DNA of 64,000 bases from Eubacterium xylanophilum ATCC 35991 (GCF_000518685.1 NZ_JAEB01000015.1:1-64000); one strand, 5' to 3'. Shown: positions 27,975 through 37,413, numbered from the stretch's first letter. Made by a program: numbers and translations. Notes: a model not told the origin generated them from the sequence alone.

Positions 27975-29357
27975 TTAATTATTATTAGGATTAATCTTTT
28001 TAATTATAATATCTATCTCATTTTTTAGTTTTTCATCGGTCTTAATAAGCTCACGAATCTTGTCACGACCGTTAATAACTGTTCCATGTGTCTTATTTCC
28101 GAGGATTTTTCCAATGTTGGTTGTCGATAAGTCTGTCAATAACCCTGATAAGTACATGACAATATGTCTTGGACGAGCTATGTACTCTGTTCTTTTGTTG
28201 GAATAAATATCCTCTTCGGAAATATTGTAGTGATCCGCAACCACTTTGACAATATACTCAACAGTTATCTCATTGCTCTTATTAGAAACAATGATATCGC
28301 TAAGTGCTTCTTCGACCTCACTGAGGGTAAGGTCTTTTTTAAAGTGGGATACTACAAAAACCATCTTGTTATGAGCACCAATGAGGTCTCGAATGTTGTC
28401 ATTGATATTTTTCGCTATATAATCAAGAACAAATTCTTCGAGTTTGACGCTCTGCTTTTCCTGAATATTTCTTAGGATGGCAATATTAGTCTCATAACTA
28501 GGTGGCTGGATATCGATAGGAAGTCCGGATACAAAACGAGACTTGTATCTGTTATCCAATTCCTTCATATCCTTTGGAGGCTTATCACTGGATATAACTA
28601 TCTGTTTGTTCTGATCTGAGAGATAGTTAAATGTGTTGAAGAATTCAACCTGTGTAGCTTCCTTACCTATTATATATTGTATGTCGTCGATGAGTAAAAC
28701 ATCAACATCTCGAAATTTGCTTCTTAGATTTGCTGTTGCAGTGGAATCCTTTTCCTTATTATTTCTTATTGCCTCTACAACTTGGTTAGTAAAATCTTCT
28801 CCTGTTACATATAATACCTTTAGTTCAGGGTTGTTCATTATTATATGTCTTGCAATGGAGTGCATCAAGTGAGTTTTTCCAAGTCCAGGACTACTGTATA
28901 GGAAAAGTGGATTATATACCTGGGAAGTTGGAGATTCGGCAACTGCAAGTGATGCGGAGTAGGCCATGAGATTGTTATCACTGGCTACAAAGTTATCAAA
29001 TGAGTTTCCAGATGATAGGAAAGGATACTGGGCTTTGATAATACTGGACCTGTCTGACGAATCTGATGAATTGTCAACTTGAACAGTTATATCCTGCTTA
29101 TAGATGAAGTCTACACTGTATCTCTTACCAAGAACTTCTTCAATTGCCACTTCAATGAAGGAAGTATAATTATTCTTGATGACACCTAGAACTGCATTCT
29201 GTTTTTCTTTGTCAACTGATAGAATAACAGTGTCACCTTCCTCTTTGTATACCTCAAGAGGTTTGATAAATGTTCTGAATACAGGACCACTTACAAAATC
29301 TTGACTATCTATATAAGCGATAATATCGTTCCATTTTGATTTTACATCTGAAATCAT
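27975..29357 (-). CDS. dnaA: chromosomal replication initiator DnaA, divergent DNA-binding motif
   Basis: 460 residues. AAA+ core with Walker A SSPGLGKTHLMHSIA, Walker B VDVLLIDDIQY, box VII Arg in YKSRFVSGL and sensor II region NIRDLIGAHNK. Domain IV has ARPRHIVMYL (minor-groove Arg kept), but the signature helix reads GNKTHGTVING where almost all DnaA proteins have GGRDHTTV. Thus Arg-Asp is replaced by Lys-Thr and the first Thr of HTT by Gly. In E. coli the Asp-His-Thr residues (433-435) contact bases of the DnaA box, so altered box specificity is expected. Identity is certain from sequence and synteny. Confidence 0.97.
   Translation of the reverse strand: MISDVKSKWNDIIAYIDSQDFVSGPVFRTFIKPLEVYKEEGDTVILSVDKEKQNAVLGVIKNNYTSFIEVAIEEVLGKRYSVDFIYKQDITVQVDNSSDSSDRSSIIKAQYPFLSSGNSFDNFVASDNNLMAYSASLAVAESPTSQVYNPLFLYSSPGLGKTHLMHSIARHIIMNNPELKVLYVTGEDFTNQVVEAIRNNKEKDSTATANLRSKFRDVDVLLIDDIQYIIGKEATQVEFFNTFNYLSDQNKQIVISSDKPPKDMKELDNRYKSRFVSGLPIDIQPPSYETNIAILRNIQEKQSVKLEEFVLDYIAKNINDNIRDLIGAHNKMVFVVSHFKKDLTLSEVEEALSDIIVSNKSNEITVEYIVKVVADHYNISEEDIYSNKRTEYIARPRHIVMYLSGLLTDLSTTNIGKILGNKTHGTVINGRDKIRELIKTDEKLKNEIDIIIKKINPNNN
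28122..28142 (-). promoter_or_regulatory. two TTAT(C/T)GACA 9-mers inside dnaA
   Basis: TTATCGACA (28130-28122) and TTATTGACA (28142-28134) on the minus strand, 3 bases apart, within the codons for LLTDLSTT of domain IV. Candidate variant DnaA boxes; coding constraint is the alternative explanation. Confidence 0.4.
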
Positions 29358-29512
29358 AAAAAAACCTACCTAACTTACTTAGAATTCAATTTAAAGCTAA
29401 TTTGGACATTCTAAGTACAAATCATACACTACCATTTTAACTCAAAATCACAATTTTTTCAATGGAATTTTGAAAAAGTTGTCAATAATTGTAGGAATTT
29501 TGAAAAAAACAC
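29358..29512. other. candidate oriC region upstream of dnaA
   Basis: The strand switch between dnaA (minus) and rpmH (plus) marks the usual Firmicutes origin. The stretch is A+T-rich and has a 14-base direct repeat GGAATTTTGAAAAA (29464-29477 and 29494-29507, 30 bp apart). Between the repeats lies one TGTCAATAA (29480-29488), the complement of TTATTGACA. No canonical DnaA box is visible. Replication start here is inferred from synteny. Confidence 0.55.
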
Positions 29513-29541
29513 TTGACTAATTGTCAAAATCTATCTATAAT
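29513..29541 (+). promoter_or_regulatory. rpmH operon promoter
   Basis: TTGACT (29513-29518), 17 bases, TATAAT (29536-29541), about 40 bases before the rpmH ATG. Confidence 0.8.
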
Positions 29542-29581
29542 GAGGTTTGATACGGATTTCTTTAAGGAGGTGTTAAGAGAC

Positions 29582-29716
29582 ATGAAAATGACATATCAGC
29601 CAAAGAAAAGATCAAGATCTAAGGTTCATGGTTTTAGAAAGAGAATGAGTACTTCAAACGGAAGAAAAGTTCTTGCTAGAAGAAGAGCTAAAGGAAGAAA
29701 GAAATTATCTGCATAA
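29582..29716 (+). CDS. rpmH: 50S ribosomal protein L34
   Basis: 44 residues, [20 protein letters not shown] onward to KGRKKLSA, the standard L34 sequence and length. AAGGAGG lies 11 bases upstream. A hairpin with a T-run follows, which probably lowers transcription into rnpA. Confidence 0.97.
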   Translation: MKMTYQPKKRSRSKVHGFRKRMSTSNGRKVLARRRAKGRKKLSA

Positions 29717-29736
29717 TTTAGATATATATGTGCAAA

Positions 29737-29763
29737 GTCACATTTTGATGTGGCTTTTTCTTC
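29737..29763 (+). terminator. terminator or attenuator between rpmH and rnpA
   Basis: 7-bp stem GTCACAT/ATGTGGC with loop TTTG, followed by TTTTTCTTCTTTTTG. Confidence 0.7.
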
Positions 29764-29793
29764 TTTTTGCTATTATGGGATAGTAGATTTGAG

Positions 29794-30132
29794 ATGAAGA
29801 AAAGTTTTGTTAGATTAGGTAGTAATAGCAATTTTCGCCGGGTTTATCGTTATGGTAAGTCCAAGGCAAACAAGTTACTGGTGATGATAGTTTTGAAGAG
29901 GGAAAGCGGTCCCAATAGTTACGGATTTTCTGTTAGTAAGAAGGTTGGTAACAGTGTTGTGCGTCATCATATCACCAGATTATTGAGAGAATCCGTAAGA
30001 GAGTTGGACGCACGTGTGGAGAATAGCTACGATATAGTTATAGTTGCCAGGAGTAGTTGTAGTGAATGCGGCTTGAAGGAAATCAAGAGCGCAGTTGAAC
30101 ATTTGTTTAAGATTCATGGTATATTAAAATGA
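29794..30132 (+). CDS. rnpA: ribonuclease P protein component
   Basis: 112 residues. It contains the RNR-type motif region SVSKKVGNSVVRHHITRLLRE, in which the usual basic RNR helix is slightly altered. Protein cofactor of the tRNA 5'-processing ribozyme. ATG at 29794 begins MKKSFVRLGSN. The stop overlaps the yidD start by 4 bases. Confidence 0.95.
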   Translation: MKKSFVRLGSNSNFRRVYRYGKSKANKLLVMIVLKRESGPNSYGFSVSKKVGNSVVRHHITRLLRESVRELDARVENSYDIVIVARSSCSECGLKEIKSAVEHLFKIHGILK

Positions 30133-30338
30133 AAAGAATATTTTTGTTTATGATTAGTATATATCGGAAGTTTATATCCCCATTAAAGAGACCTTGTTGC
30201 ATTTATACCCCTTGTTGTTCTGAGTATGCTTACCAGGCAATAACAAAGTATGGTGCTTTGAAAGGTAGTTTTTTGGGTGCGAAGAGAATCTTAAGATGCC
30301 ATCCTTTTCACGAAGGTGGTTATGATCCGGTACCATGA
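30129..30338 (+). CDS. yidD: membrane protein insertion efficiency factor
   Basis: 69 residues with the family signature YRKFISPLKRPCCIYTPCCS (usual form CRFxPTCSxYA, here with an extra Cys pair), SEYAYQAITKYG and RCHPFHEGGYDPVP. A small amphipathic protein that assists YidC. Confidence 0.95.
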   Translation: MKRIFLFMISIYRKFISPLKRPCCIYTPCCSEYAYQAITKYGALKGSFLGAKRILRCHPFHEGGYDPVP

Positions 30339-30384
30339 TTATAGGTGTAGTAGATAGTTTTAGACAAACGTGGAGGTTTTTATC

Positions 30385-31371
30385 TTGGATATTTTGTATA
30401 CCATACTTGGTAAAATACTGTATGGAATAGACTATGCTGTATTTTCAGTATTTGGAATTCACAACATAGGTGTATGTATTATAATATTTACAATTATCAT
30501 GTATACAATTATGTTTCCTTTGAATTCTAAGCAACAGAAGTCTTCTAGACTCATGTCAAAAATCAATCCTGAATTGAATGAGATTAAGAAGAAGTATCAG
30601 GGAAAAAAAGATAATGACTCTATGGCAAAGATGAATGCTGAGACCCAGGCTTTGTATGCAAAGTATGGAATATCCCCTATGGGAGGATGTTTACCACTTC
30701 TTATTACATTGCCAATCATGTTTGCTCTTTATCAGGTAATCAACCCAAATAATGTACATAAGTATGTTCCTGAACTTGCAAAATTTGAGAGTGCTAAGAT
30801 GTTCCTTGGTTTAAATGTGGGAATTACTCCTATTGAAAACTTTAAGGCAATAGGTGGTGTACTTGGTGCATTGGCATTTCTTGTGCCAATTCTTGCAGTG
30901 GTATTCCAGTTTTTGAACACTAGGCTTATGCAGAATAATACCAATACTAATTCAGGATCAGAGCAGGATTCTATGGCTCAGAGTATGAAGATGATGAACA
31001 ACTTTATGCCTCTTATGTCAGGATTTTTCTGTCTCTCATTGTCAACAGGAATTGGTATCTACTGGATTATTGGTTCGATTTTTAGATGTGTGCAAGCAGT
31101 TATCATCAATAAGCAAGTTGATAGTATTGATATGGATGAGCTTATTGAGAAAAATAAGGAGAAGGCAGCAGCTAAGAATAAGAAGAGAGAAGAAGCTGTA
31201 AAGCAGATGGAGATGTACTCTAAGAAAAAGACAAGTTCGATTAGTTCCGTAAGCAGTTATAGTAACCCTTCTAATGATGACAAGGGAAACAGTGATGTTA
31301 AGGTGAAGAAAGAGTACAAAAAGGGAAGCATTTCAGGGTATGCTAATATGATATCAAATGACAAGAAATAA
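30385..31371 (+). CDS. yidC: membrane protein insertase YidC
   Basis: 328 residues with about five transmembrane segments and no large periplasmic domain, the Gram-positive (SpoIIIJ/OxaA) form. The positively charged C1 loop QQKSSRLMSKINPELNEIKK and the core YGISPMGGCLPLLITLPIMFALY are present. A Lys-rich cytoplasmic tail (from about residue 245) probably binds ribosomes. TTG at 30385 is the likely start, 8 bases after GGAGG. A GTG at 30370 would overlap that site. Confidence 0.94.
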   Translation: MDILYTILGKILYGIDYAVFSVFGIHNIGVCIIIFTIIMYTIMFPLNSKQQKSSRLMSKINPELNEIKKKYQGKKDNDSMAKMNAETQALYAKYGISPMGGCLPLLITLPIMFALYQVINPNNVHKYVPELAKFESAKMFLGLNVGITPIENFKAIGGVLGALAFLVPILAVVFQFLNTRLMQNNTNTNSGSEQDSMAQSMKMMNNFMPLMSGFFCLSLSTGIGIYWIIGSIFRCVQAVIINKQVDSIDMDELIEKNKEKAAAKNKKREEAVKQMEMYSKKKTSSISSVSSYSNPSNDDKGNSDVKVKKEYKKGSISGYANMISNDKK

Positions 31372-31414
31372 TTTGTATTGATTCCTTAGATGTAAGGAAG
31401 GTGGAGGAAAATCA

Positions 31415-32245
31415 ATGTCAGAATGGATTGAAGTTAGTGCAAAAACTGTAGAAGAAGCAGTTACAGATGCACTTGTAAAGCTAGAGACAACTAGCGATAA
31501 TATTGAATATGAGGTAATTGAGAAAGGCACTTCAGGAATTCTTGGTCTTGGAAGTAAGCCTGCGATTATTAAGGTTAAGAAGAAAGATAGTGTAGAAGAT
31601 CTTATCAGAACATTTTTAGATAATCTTTTTGAGAAAATGAACTTGAATGTAAATGTTGACATGGAGTTTAATGTCGAGGAAAATGCCATGTATATCGAAT
31701 TAACAGGCGATGACATGGGAGCTCTTATCGGTAAGAGAGGACAGACACTTGATTCAATTCAGTATCTTACTTCTCTTGTTGTCAACAAAGACAGAGATGA
31801 TTATTTAAAGATAAAGCTTGATACAGAGAATTATAGAGAGAGAAGAAAGCAGACTCTCGAAAATTTGGCGAGAAATATGGCTAACAAAGCTAAGAAGTTT
31901 AGAAAGCCGGTTGCACTTGAGCCAATGAATCCTTATGAGAGAAGAATCATTCATGCTACATTGCAGGATAATCCTGATGTTGAGACAAATAGTGAGGGTG
32001 AGGATCCATATCGTAAGGTAGTAATCAGAGTAACTAAGGAATTTGCTGCTACAGCTCCTAGAAGAAACTTCCGTCGCAGAAATAACAATTATGGCGGCAG
32101 AGGTGGAAACAGAGGCGGCTATAGAGGCGGTAACAAAGGTGGTTACAGAAAGAACACTTATAGAAAGAGTTATAAGAGTGATTATAGATCTGATTACAAC
32201 AATGCTGGTTACAGAAGTAATCATGAAGAGAACAGTGCAGAGTAA
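31415..32245 (+). CDS. khpB: RNA-binding protein KhpB/EloR (Jag) with RG-rich tail
   Basis: 276 residues. Jag-N domain (residues 1-50, with KGTSGILGLGSKPA), KH domain (GDDMGALIGKRGQTLDSIQY, near residues 95-120) and R3H domain (RRIIHATLQDNPDVETNSEG near 175-195). The C-terminal 60 residues (FRRRNNNYGGRGGNRGGYRG and following) form an RGG/Tyr-rich low-complexity tail not found in standard Jag. KhpB acts with KhpA in RNA binding and the control of cell elongation. It sits in its usual place after yidC. Confidence 0.93.
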   Translation: MSEWIEVSAKTVEEAVTDALVKLETTSDNIEYEVIEKGTSGILGLGSKPAIIKVKKKDSVEDLIRTFLDNLFEKMNLNVNVDMEFNVEENAMYIELTGDDMGALIGKRGQTLDSIQYLTSLVVNKDRDDYLKIKLDTENYRERRKQTLENLARNMANKAKKFRKPVALEPMNPYERRIIHATLQDNPDVETNSEGEDPYRKVVIRVTKEFAATAPRRNFRRRNNNYGGRGGNRGGYRGGNKGGYRKNTYRKSYKSDYRSDYNNAGYRSNHEENSAE

Positions 32246-32266
32246 TTAAGATTTTGACTAGCTTTA

Positions 32267-32294
32267 GGCGTTGCAGATTGGCAGCGCCTTTTTT
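32267..32294 (+). terminator. terminator between khpB and mnmE
   Basis: Stem GGCG..GC / GC..GCGCC with loop AGATTG and six T. Confidence 0.75.
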
Positions 32295-32318
32295 CAAATT
32301 TTGTGGATGAGGAATATT

Positions 32319-33701
32319 ATGTTTAACGAGGACACTATTGCGGCTATTGCCACCAGTTCTTTGGGTGGAAGTATAAGTATTATAAGAGTTTCTGGAGAAA
32401 ATGCAGTATCATCTGTTGATGATATTGTTAGTTTTGGTTCCGGAAAAAAATTGTCCGATATGGAAACACACAGGATAAGCTATGGATTTATAAGGGACAA
32501 AGATGGCACTCTCATAGATGAGGTTATAATTCTATTAATGCGCGGACCATCAAGCTATACCAGAGAGGATGTAGTAGAAATTCAGTGCCACGGCGGTTCC
32601 ATGTGTGCGAGACAGATTTTGAGTCTTTTATGCTCCGGCGGAAAAGTTAGAATAGCCGAGCCAGGAGAATTTACGAAGAGAGCTTTTCTCAACGGTCGAA
32701 TTGATCTTTCTCAGGCTGAAGCAGTCATGGATGTAATAGAATCAAAGAGTAATTATTCCCTCAAAAGTGCTGTCAGTCAGCTACATGGCAAGGTCAAAGA
32801 AAAAATAATTAATCTAAGAAAAATAGTCCTAGATGATATATCATATATAGAGGCAGCTCTTGATGATCCGGAACATTTTTCTCTGGATGAATTCGATGCC
32901 AAGTTTGAAGTAAGGCTCAAAGAATACAGGGATGAGTTGCAGAAAATAATAGATAATTTCAATAATGGAAGACTTATAAAAGAGGGAATTAATACTGTTA
33001 TAGTTGGAAAACCAAATGTGGGTAAATCTTCTTTTATGAATTCTATTTTAGGTGCGGAAAGAGCGATTGTTACTGATATACCCGGAACTACTAGAGATGT
33101 AATTAGAGAAGATGTAGTAATAGGTAATATTCTTCTTCACTTGATAGATACAGCTGGAATTCATGATACTGATAATAGAGTTGAAATGATTGGAATAGAA
33201 AAGGCGAAGGAACATCTCACAATTGCAGATTTGTGTATATTGATACTAGATGGAAGTAGATGTCTTGATGATGAAGATGTAAAGTTAATTAATAATACTA
33301 GTAATATGACAAGAATTATATTAATTAACAAAAATGACCTTGAAACTAAGATAGATTTAGATAAAATTAAAAGTATTACGGATGATGATATCGTAGAGAT
33401 TTCCGCCAAAAGTGGAAATGGAATAGAGGAATTTGAAAATATAATTAAAGAAAAGTTTGATTTAAATGTTCTGTCTTTCAATGATGAAATTTATTTATCA
33501 AACCAGAGACAGTTGACACATATAGAAAAAGCAAAGGAAAGTATAGAGAATGTTATGGTGAGCATGGAAAATATGCTCGGAGAAGATTTTTATACTATTG
33601 ATTTAATGGATGCTTATACAAGCCTTGGATATGTAATCGGTGAGAGTGTTGATGATGACTTGATTGATAATATATTCAAAAAGTTCTGTATTGGCAAGTA
33701 G
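32319..33701 (+). CDS. mnmE: tRNA modification GTPase MnmE
   Basis: 460 residues. N-terminal TrmE fold ([20 protein letters not shown]), G1 [10 protein letters not shown]2/G3 DIPGTTRD and DTAGIHD, G4 NKND. It ends in FCIGK with the conserved catalytic-loop Cys. With MnmG it modifies U34 of several tRNAs. GAGGAA precedes the ATG at 32319. Confidence 0.96.
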   Translation: MFNEDTIAAIATSSLGGSISIIRVSGENAVSSVDDIVSFGSGKKLSDMETHRISYGFIRDKDGTLIDEVIILLMRGPSSYTREDVVEIQCHGGSMCARQILSLLCSGGKVRIAEPGEFTKRAFLNGRIDLSQAEAVMDVIESKSNYSLKSAVSQLHGKVKEKIINLRKIVLDDISYIEAALDDPEHFSLDEFDAKFEVRLKEYRDELQKIIDNFNNGRLIKEGINTVIVGKPNVGKSSFMNSILGAERAIVTDIPGTTRDVIREDVVIGNILLHLIDTAGIHDTDNRVEMIGIEKAKEHLTIADLCILILDGSRCLDDEDVKLINNTSNMTRIILINKNDLETKIDLDKIKSITDDDIVEISAKSGNGIEEFENIIKEKFDLNVLSFNDEIYLSNQRQLTHIEKAKESIENVMVSMENMLGEDFYTIDLMDAYTSLGYVIGESVDDDLIDNIFKKFCIGK

Positions 33702-33721
33702 ATGATTATAGGAGAAATGTT

Positions 33722-35635
33722 TTGTTAGAGAAGAATTTTGATTCAGTTGTTATAGGAGCAGGTCATGCCGGATGTGAAGCTGCTCTTGCTATTGCCAGGT
33801 TAGGATTTAAAGTTGCTCTGTTTACGATAAGTGTTGACAGTATTGCAATGATGCCATGCAATCCCAATATAGGTGGATCATCAAAGGGTCATCTTGTTAA
33901 GGAGATTGATGCTCTTGGTGGAGAAATGGGTAAAAATATTGACTCTACATATATACAGAGTAAGATGCTTAATAAGTCTAAGGGTCCGGCAGTTCACTCC
34001 CTTAGAGCTCAGGCTGATAAGAAGGAATACTCCAATCTCATGAGAAGAAAGATGGAGAATGAACCGAATATAACTATTGTTCAGAATGAAGTAATAGATA
34101 TTAAGACTGAGAAAGTAGATGGCAGAGTAGTAGTTAAAGCTGTAGAGACATATAATCACAGTATATATAATTGTAAAACTTGTGTTATATGTACCGGAAC
34201 TTATCTTAACTCAAGATGTATTACAGGAGACGTATATAAAGAGGTTGGACCTAATGGTCTTGACTCGGCGACTTTTCTCACAGATTCCCTAAGAAATCTT
34301 GGAATTAATATTATGAGATTTAAGACGGGAACTCCTGCTAGAATAGATGGAAATACTGTGGACTTTTCTAAGATGGAACCACAGTATGGAGATGAAAATG
34401 TAGTACCATTTTCCTTTACCAACAAACCGGAAGACATAGAGAGAGAACAGGTAAGATGTTGGCTTACATATACTAATGCAAAAACTCATAAAATTATTAA
34501 TGACAACATCGATAGATCTCCACTCTACTCCGGAATTATAAAGGGAGTTGGACCAAGGTATTGTCCGTCTATCGAAGATAAGGTTGTGAGATTTTCTGAC
34601 AAAGAAAGACATCAGGTATTTATTGAACCGGAAGGATTATATACCAACGAAGTATATATAGGTGGAATGTCCAGTTCCCTACCGGAAGATGTTCAATATG
34701 ATATGTACAGATCCGTTCCCGGTTTGGAAAATGCCGAGATTGTAAGAAATGCTTATGCTATTGAGTATGATTGTATTCAGTCAACAGAGTGTAAGTCGAG
34801 TTTGGAGATGAAGAAAGTCGACGGACTATTTAGCGCGGGTCAGGCAAATGGAAGTTCCGGTTATGAGGAAGCCGGCGCACAAGGATTGATTGCCGGTATC
34901 AATGCTGCAAGAAAAATGCAACACAAGGAACCTATAATATTAGATAGATCCTCATCATATATCGGAGTTCTCATAGATGATCTTGTGACAAAAGGTACCA
35001 ATGAACCTTATAGAATGATGACTTCAAGAGCTGAGTATAGATTAGTTCTTCGTCAGGATAATGCCGACAAGAGATTAACTCCAATTGGATATGAAGTAGG
35101 ATTGATTGATGAAGAAAGATATCAGAAGTTTCTTAATAAGATGGAATCTATTGATAGGGAAATCGAGAGAATTAAGAAAGCTACTACAGGTAACAGACCT
35201 GAAGTACAGGATGTTCTCAGAAAGTATGGGAGTACAGAACTCAAAAGTGGAATTCATCTTTCAGAACTTATCAAGAGACCTGAACTTGATTACTTCAAAA
35301 TTGCTCCGATTGATAAAGATAGGCCGGAACTAGATTATGATGTTTGCGAGCAGGTCAATATATTCTTTAAATATGAGGGATATATCAACAGGCAGAATAA
35401 GCAAATTGCTCAGTTTAAGAAGATGGAAGAAAAAAAAATACCGGATGATATAGATTATAATGATGTAAATAGTCTTAGACTTGAAGCTATTCAAAAATTA
35501 TCTGATATTAGACCAAATTCCATTGGTCAGGCTTCCAGAATATCTGGTGTTTCTCCAGCAGATATATCTGTTCTTCTTGTTTATCTTGACTATAAGGGAA
35601 AACAGAAGAATGATAATAGTACCGAAAGTGAATGA
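33722..35635 (+). CDS. mnmG: tRNA U34 carboxymethylaminomethyl-modifying enzyme MnmG
   Basis: 637 residues, FAD-binding Rossmann motif [11 protein letters not shown] at the N-terminus, [15 protein letters not shown], and [12 protein letters not shown]. Partner of MnmE. The start is TTG at 33722 with GGAG 7 bases upstream. Confidence 0.96.
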   Translation: MLEKNFDSVVIGAGHAGCEAALAIARLGFKVALFTISVDSIAMMPCNPNIGGSSKGHLVKEIDALGGEMGKNIDSTYIQSKMLNKSKGPAVHSLRAQADKKEYSNLMRRKMENEPNITIVQNEVIDIKTEKVDGRVVVKAVETYNHSIYNCKTCVICTGTYLNSRCITGDVYKEVGPNGLDSATFLTDSLRNLGINIMRFKTGTPARIDGNTVDFSKMEPQYGDENVVPFSFTNKPEDIEREQVRCWLTYTNAKTHKIINDNIDRSPLYSGIIKGVGPRYCPSIEDKVVRFSDKERHQVFIEPEGLYTNEVYIGGMSSSLPEDVQYDMYRSVPGLENAEIVRNAYAIEYDCIQSTECKSSLEMKKVDGLFSAGQANGSSGYEEAGAQGLIAGINAARKMQHKEPIILDRSSSYIGVLIDDLVTKGTNEPYRMMTSRAEYRLVLRQDNADKRLTPIGYEVGLIDEERYQKFLNKMESIDREIERIKKATTGNRPEVQDVLRKYGSTELKSGIHLSELIKRPELDYFKIAPIDKDRPELDYDVCEQVNIFFKYEGYINRQNKQIAQFKKMEEKKIPDDIDYNDVNSLRLEAIQKLSDIRPNSIGQASRISGVSPADISVLLVYLDYKGKQKNDNSTESE

Positions 35636-35660
35636 TTTATACAAATATTTACTGTAGAAA

Positions 35661-35680
35661 AATGTTTCACGTGAAACATT
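35661..35680. promoter_or_regulatory. parS: parS site 1
   Basis: Perfect TGTTTCACGTGAAACA (35663-35678), the ParB/Spo0J palindrome, in the mnmG-rsmG gap. It is preceded by A and followed by T runs, so it may also help to terminate mnmG. Confidence 0.95.
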
Positions 35681-35731
35681 TTTTTACTATATATTGTGGA
35701 AAATGATAAATATTGAACAAAGGAAAGTGCC

Positions 35732-36433
35732 ATGAGAAAATTATTCTATAATTATAATATAGATTTAAATGATGATGAAATAGAAAAGTTCCAAAAATAC
35801 TATGAATTATTGATAGATTGGAATGAGAAAATTAACCTAACAACTATTACCAGATACGAGGAAGTAATCAAGAAACATTTCCTTGATAGTGTGTTAATCT
35901 TATCTAAAATGGATAAGGCGGAGTTTGATGGAAAGAGTATTATAGATGTGGGGACAGGTGCAGGTTTCCCTGGAATTCCACTGGCTATATTGTTAAGTAA
36001 CACTAAATTTACATTAATTGATTCTCTGAGAAAGAGAATTGATTTTCTAAGTGTTGTCATCAAAGAAATTGGTTTAACCAATGTTTCTTTAGTTCATGGA
36101 AGAGCAGAAGAGTTGGGAAGAGATGAAATATATAGAGAAATGTTTGATTTATCTATATCAAGAGCAGTTGCATCCCTTCCTATACTTCTTGAGTATTGTT
36201 CACCTTTTATTAAAAAGAATGGCGAGTTACTGTTATATAAAAGCCTAAAATCAGATAAGGAAATTGAAGATTCTGACAATGCGCTTAATAAGTTAAATTG
36301 TAAAGTTCGAGAAAATCTTGAACTTTGTAATGAAGATGAGTACTATCGTAGTGTTGTAGTCATTGATAAATTCGATTCGACTCCGGATAAATATCCAAGA
36401 AATCCGGGTAAACCTAAGAAAAAACCATTATAA
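35732..36433 (+). CDS. rsmG: 16S rRNA (guanine527-N7)-methyltransferase
   Basis: 233 residues. SAM motif IIDVGTGAGFPGIPLAI, NLTTITRYEEVIKKHFLDS at the N-terminus, SRAVASLPILLEYC. Normal length. Its stop codon touches parS site 2. Confidence 0.96.
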   Translation: MRKLFYNYNIDLNDDEIEKFQKYYELLIDWNEKINLTTITRYEEVIKKHFLDSVLILSKMDKAEFDGKSIIDVGTGAGFPGIPLAILLSNTKFTLIDSLRKRIDFLSVVIKEIGLTNVSLVHGRAEELGRDEIYREMFDLSISRAVASLPILLEYCSPFIKKNGELLLYKSLKSDKEIEDSDNALNKLNCKVRENLELCNEDEYYRSVVVIDKFDSTPDKYPRNPGKPKKKPL

Positions 36434-36449
36434 TGTTTCACGTGAAACA
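36434..36449. promoter_or_regulatory. parS: parS site 2
   Basis: Second perfect TGTTTCACGTGAAACA, starting at the base after the rsmG stop codon. Confidence 0.95.
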
Positions 36450-36559
36450 TTATATAGTGGGTTGATAAATTTGACATACTATATCTAGGAAGGAATATTT
36501 TTCTTCGACAAAAACCATTAAAAATGCTTAATTTAAAGCATTTCTAAGCTTTCACATTC

Positions 36560-36588
36560 TTTACAATAAATCCAAGATTTGGTATAAT
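36560..36588 (+). promoter_or_regulatory. parAB promoter
   Basis: TTTACA (36560-36565), 17 bases, TATAAT (36583-36588), 54 bases before the parA ATG. A small palindrome AAATGCTT/AAGCATTT (36522-36543) lies just upstream. Confidence 0.75.
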
Positions 36589-36642
36589 AAAGTTTATGGG
36601 AGTTGCAAAGTGAATTTGAAGAGTAAAGTAGCGGAGGAAATA

Positions 36643-37413
36643 ATGGATAATAATATTATTGCGATAGCAAACCAAAAGGGCGGAGTTGGAAAAACTACCA
36701 CCACAATTAATCTTGCTGCTTCAATTGCTGAAAAGGGCAAGAAGGTTTTAGTAGTTGATATGGATCCGCAGGGAAATGCTTCAAGTGGACTTGGAGTTGA
36801 AAAGGACCAGGTAAAATATACTGTATATGAGTATATGATTGGTAATAATACTTTTGAAGAGTGTGTTCAGAGTGAAGTATTGGAAAATCTGGATGTGCTA
36901 CCAACCAAAGTTGATTTAGCTGGTTTTGAAGTAGAAACTCTTGATATGGATAATAGGTATTATATGTTGTCAGAAAGAATAGAGGAGCAGAGAGATAATT
37001 ATGATTATATCATCATTGATTGTCCACCTTCTCTTAACTCATTGACACTGAATTCCATGACAACAGCAGATTCAATCCTAGTTCCAATCCAGTGTGAATA
37101 CTATGCTCTCGAGGGATTAGAGCAGCTTATAAGGACAATACTATTGGTCAGGGATAGAATGAATGACAGACTTCATATTAATGGAGTTGTATTTACTATG
37201 TATGATTCAAGAACAAATCTATCACTTCAGGTAATAGAAAATGTTCGCGAAAATCTGAATCAGCATATTTATAATACTATAATACCTAGAAATGTTCGTC
37301 TAGCGGAGGCACCAAGTTATGGTTTGCCTATAAATATTTATGATAGAAGATCTGCGGGTGCGAAGGCATATAAGGCTTTGGCGGAAGAGATTATATCGAA
37401 AGGAGACTTATAA
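36643..37413 (+). CDS. parA: chromosome partitioning ATPase ParA/Soj
   Basis: 256 residues, deviant Walker A KGGVGKTTT near residue 11, Walker B region YDYIIIDCPPSL, NVRLAEAPSYG. It drives segregation of ParB-parS. ATG at 36643 follows GGAGG. The stop overlaps the parB start (TAATG). Confidence 0.96.
   Translation: MDNNIIAIANQKGGVGKTTTTINLAASIAEKGKKVLVVDMDPQGNASSGLGVEKDQVKYTVYEYMIGNNTFEECVQSEVLENLDVLPTKVDLAGFEVETLDMDNRYYMLSERIEEQRDNYDYIIIDCPPSLNSLTLNSMTTADSILVPIQCEYYALEGLEQLIRTILLVRDRMNDRLHINGVVFTMYDSRTNLSLQVIENVRENLNQHIYNTIIPRNVRLAEAPSYGLPINIYDRRSAGAKAYKALAEEIISKGDL

Noticed and set aside
31805-32224. 139-residue frame opposite khpB
   Set aside because: A shadow of the khpB repeat-rich tail on the other strand with Ser/Ile/Thr-biased content. 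The sense frame has clear KH and R3H domains.
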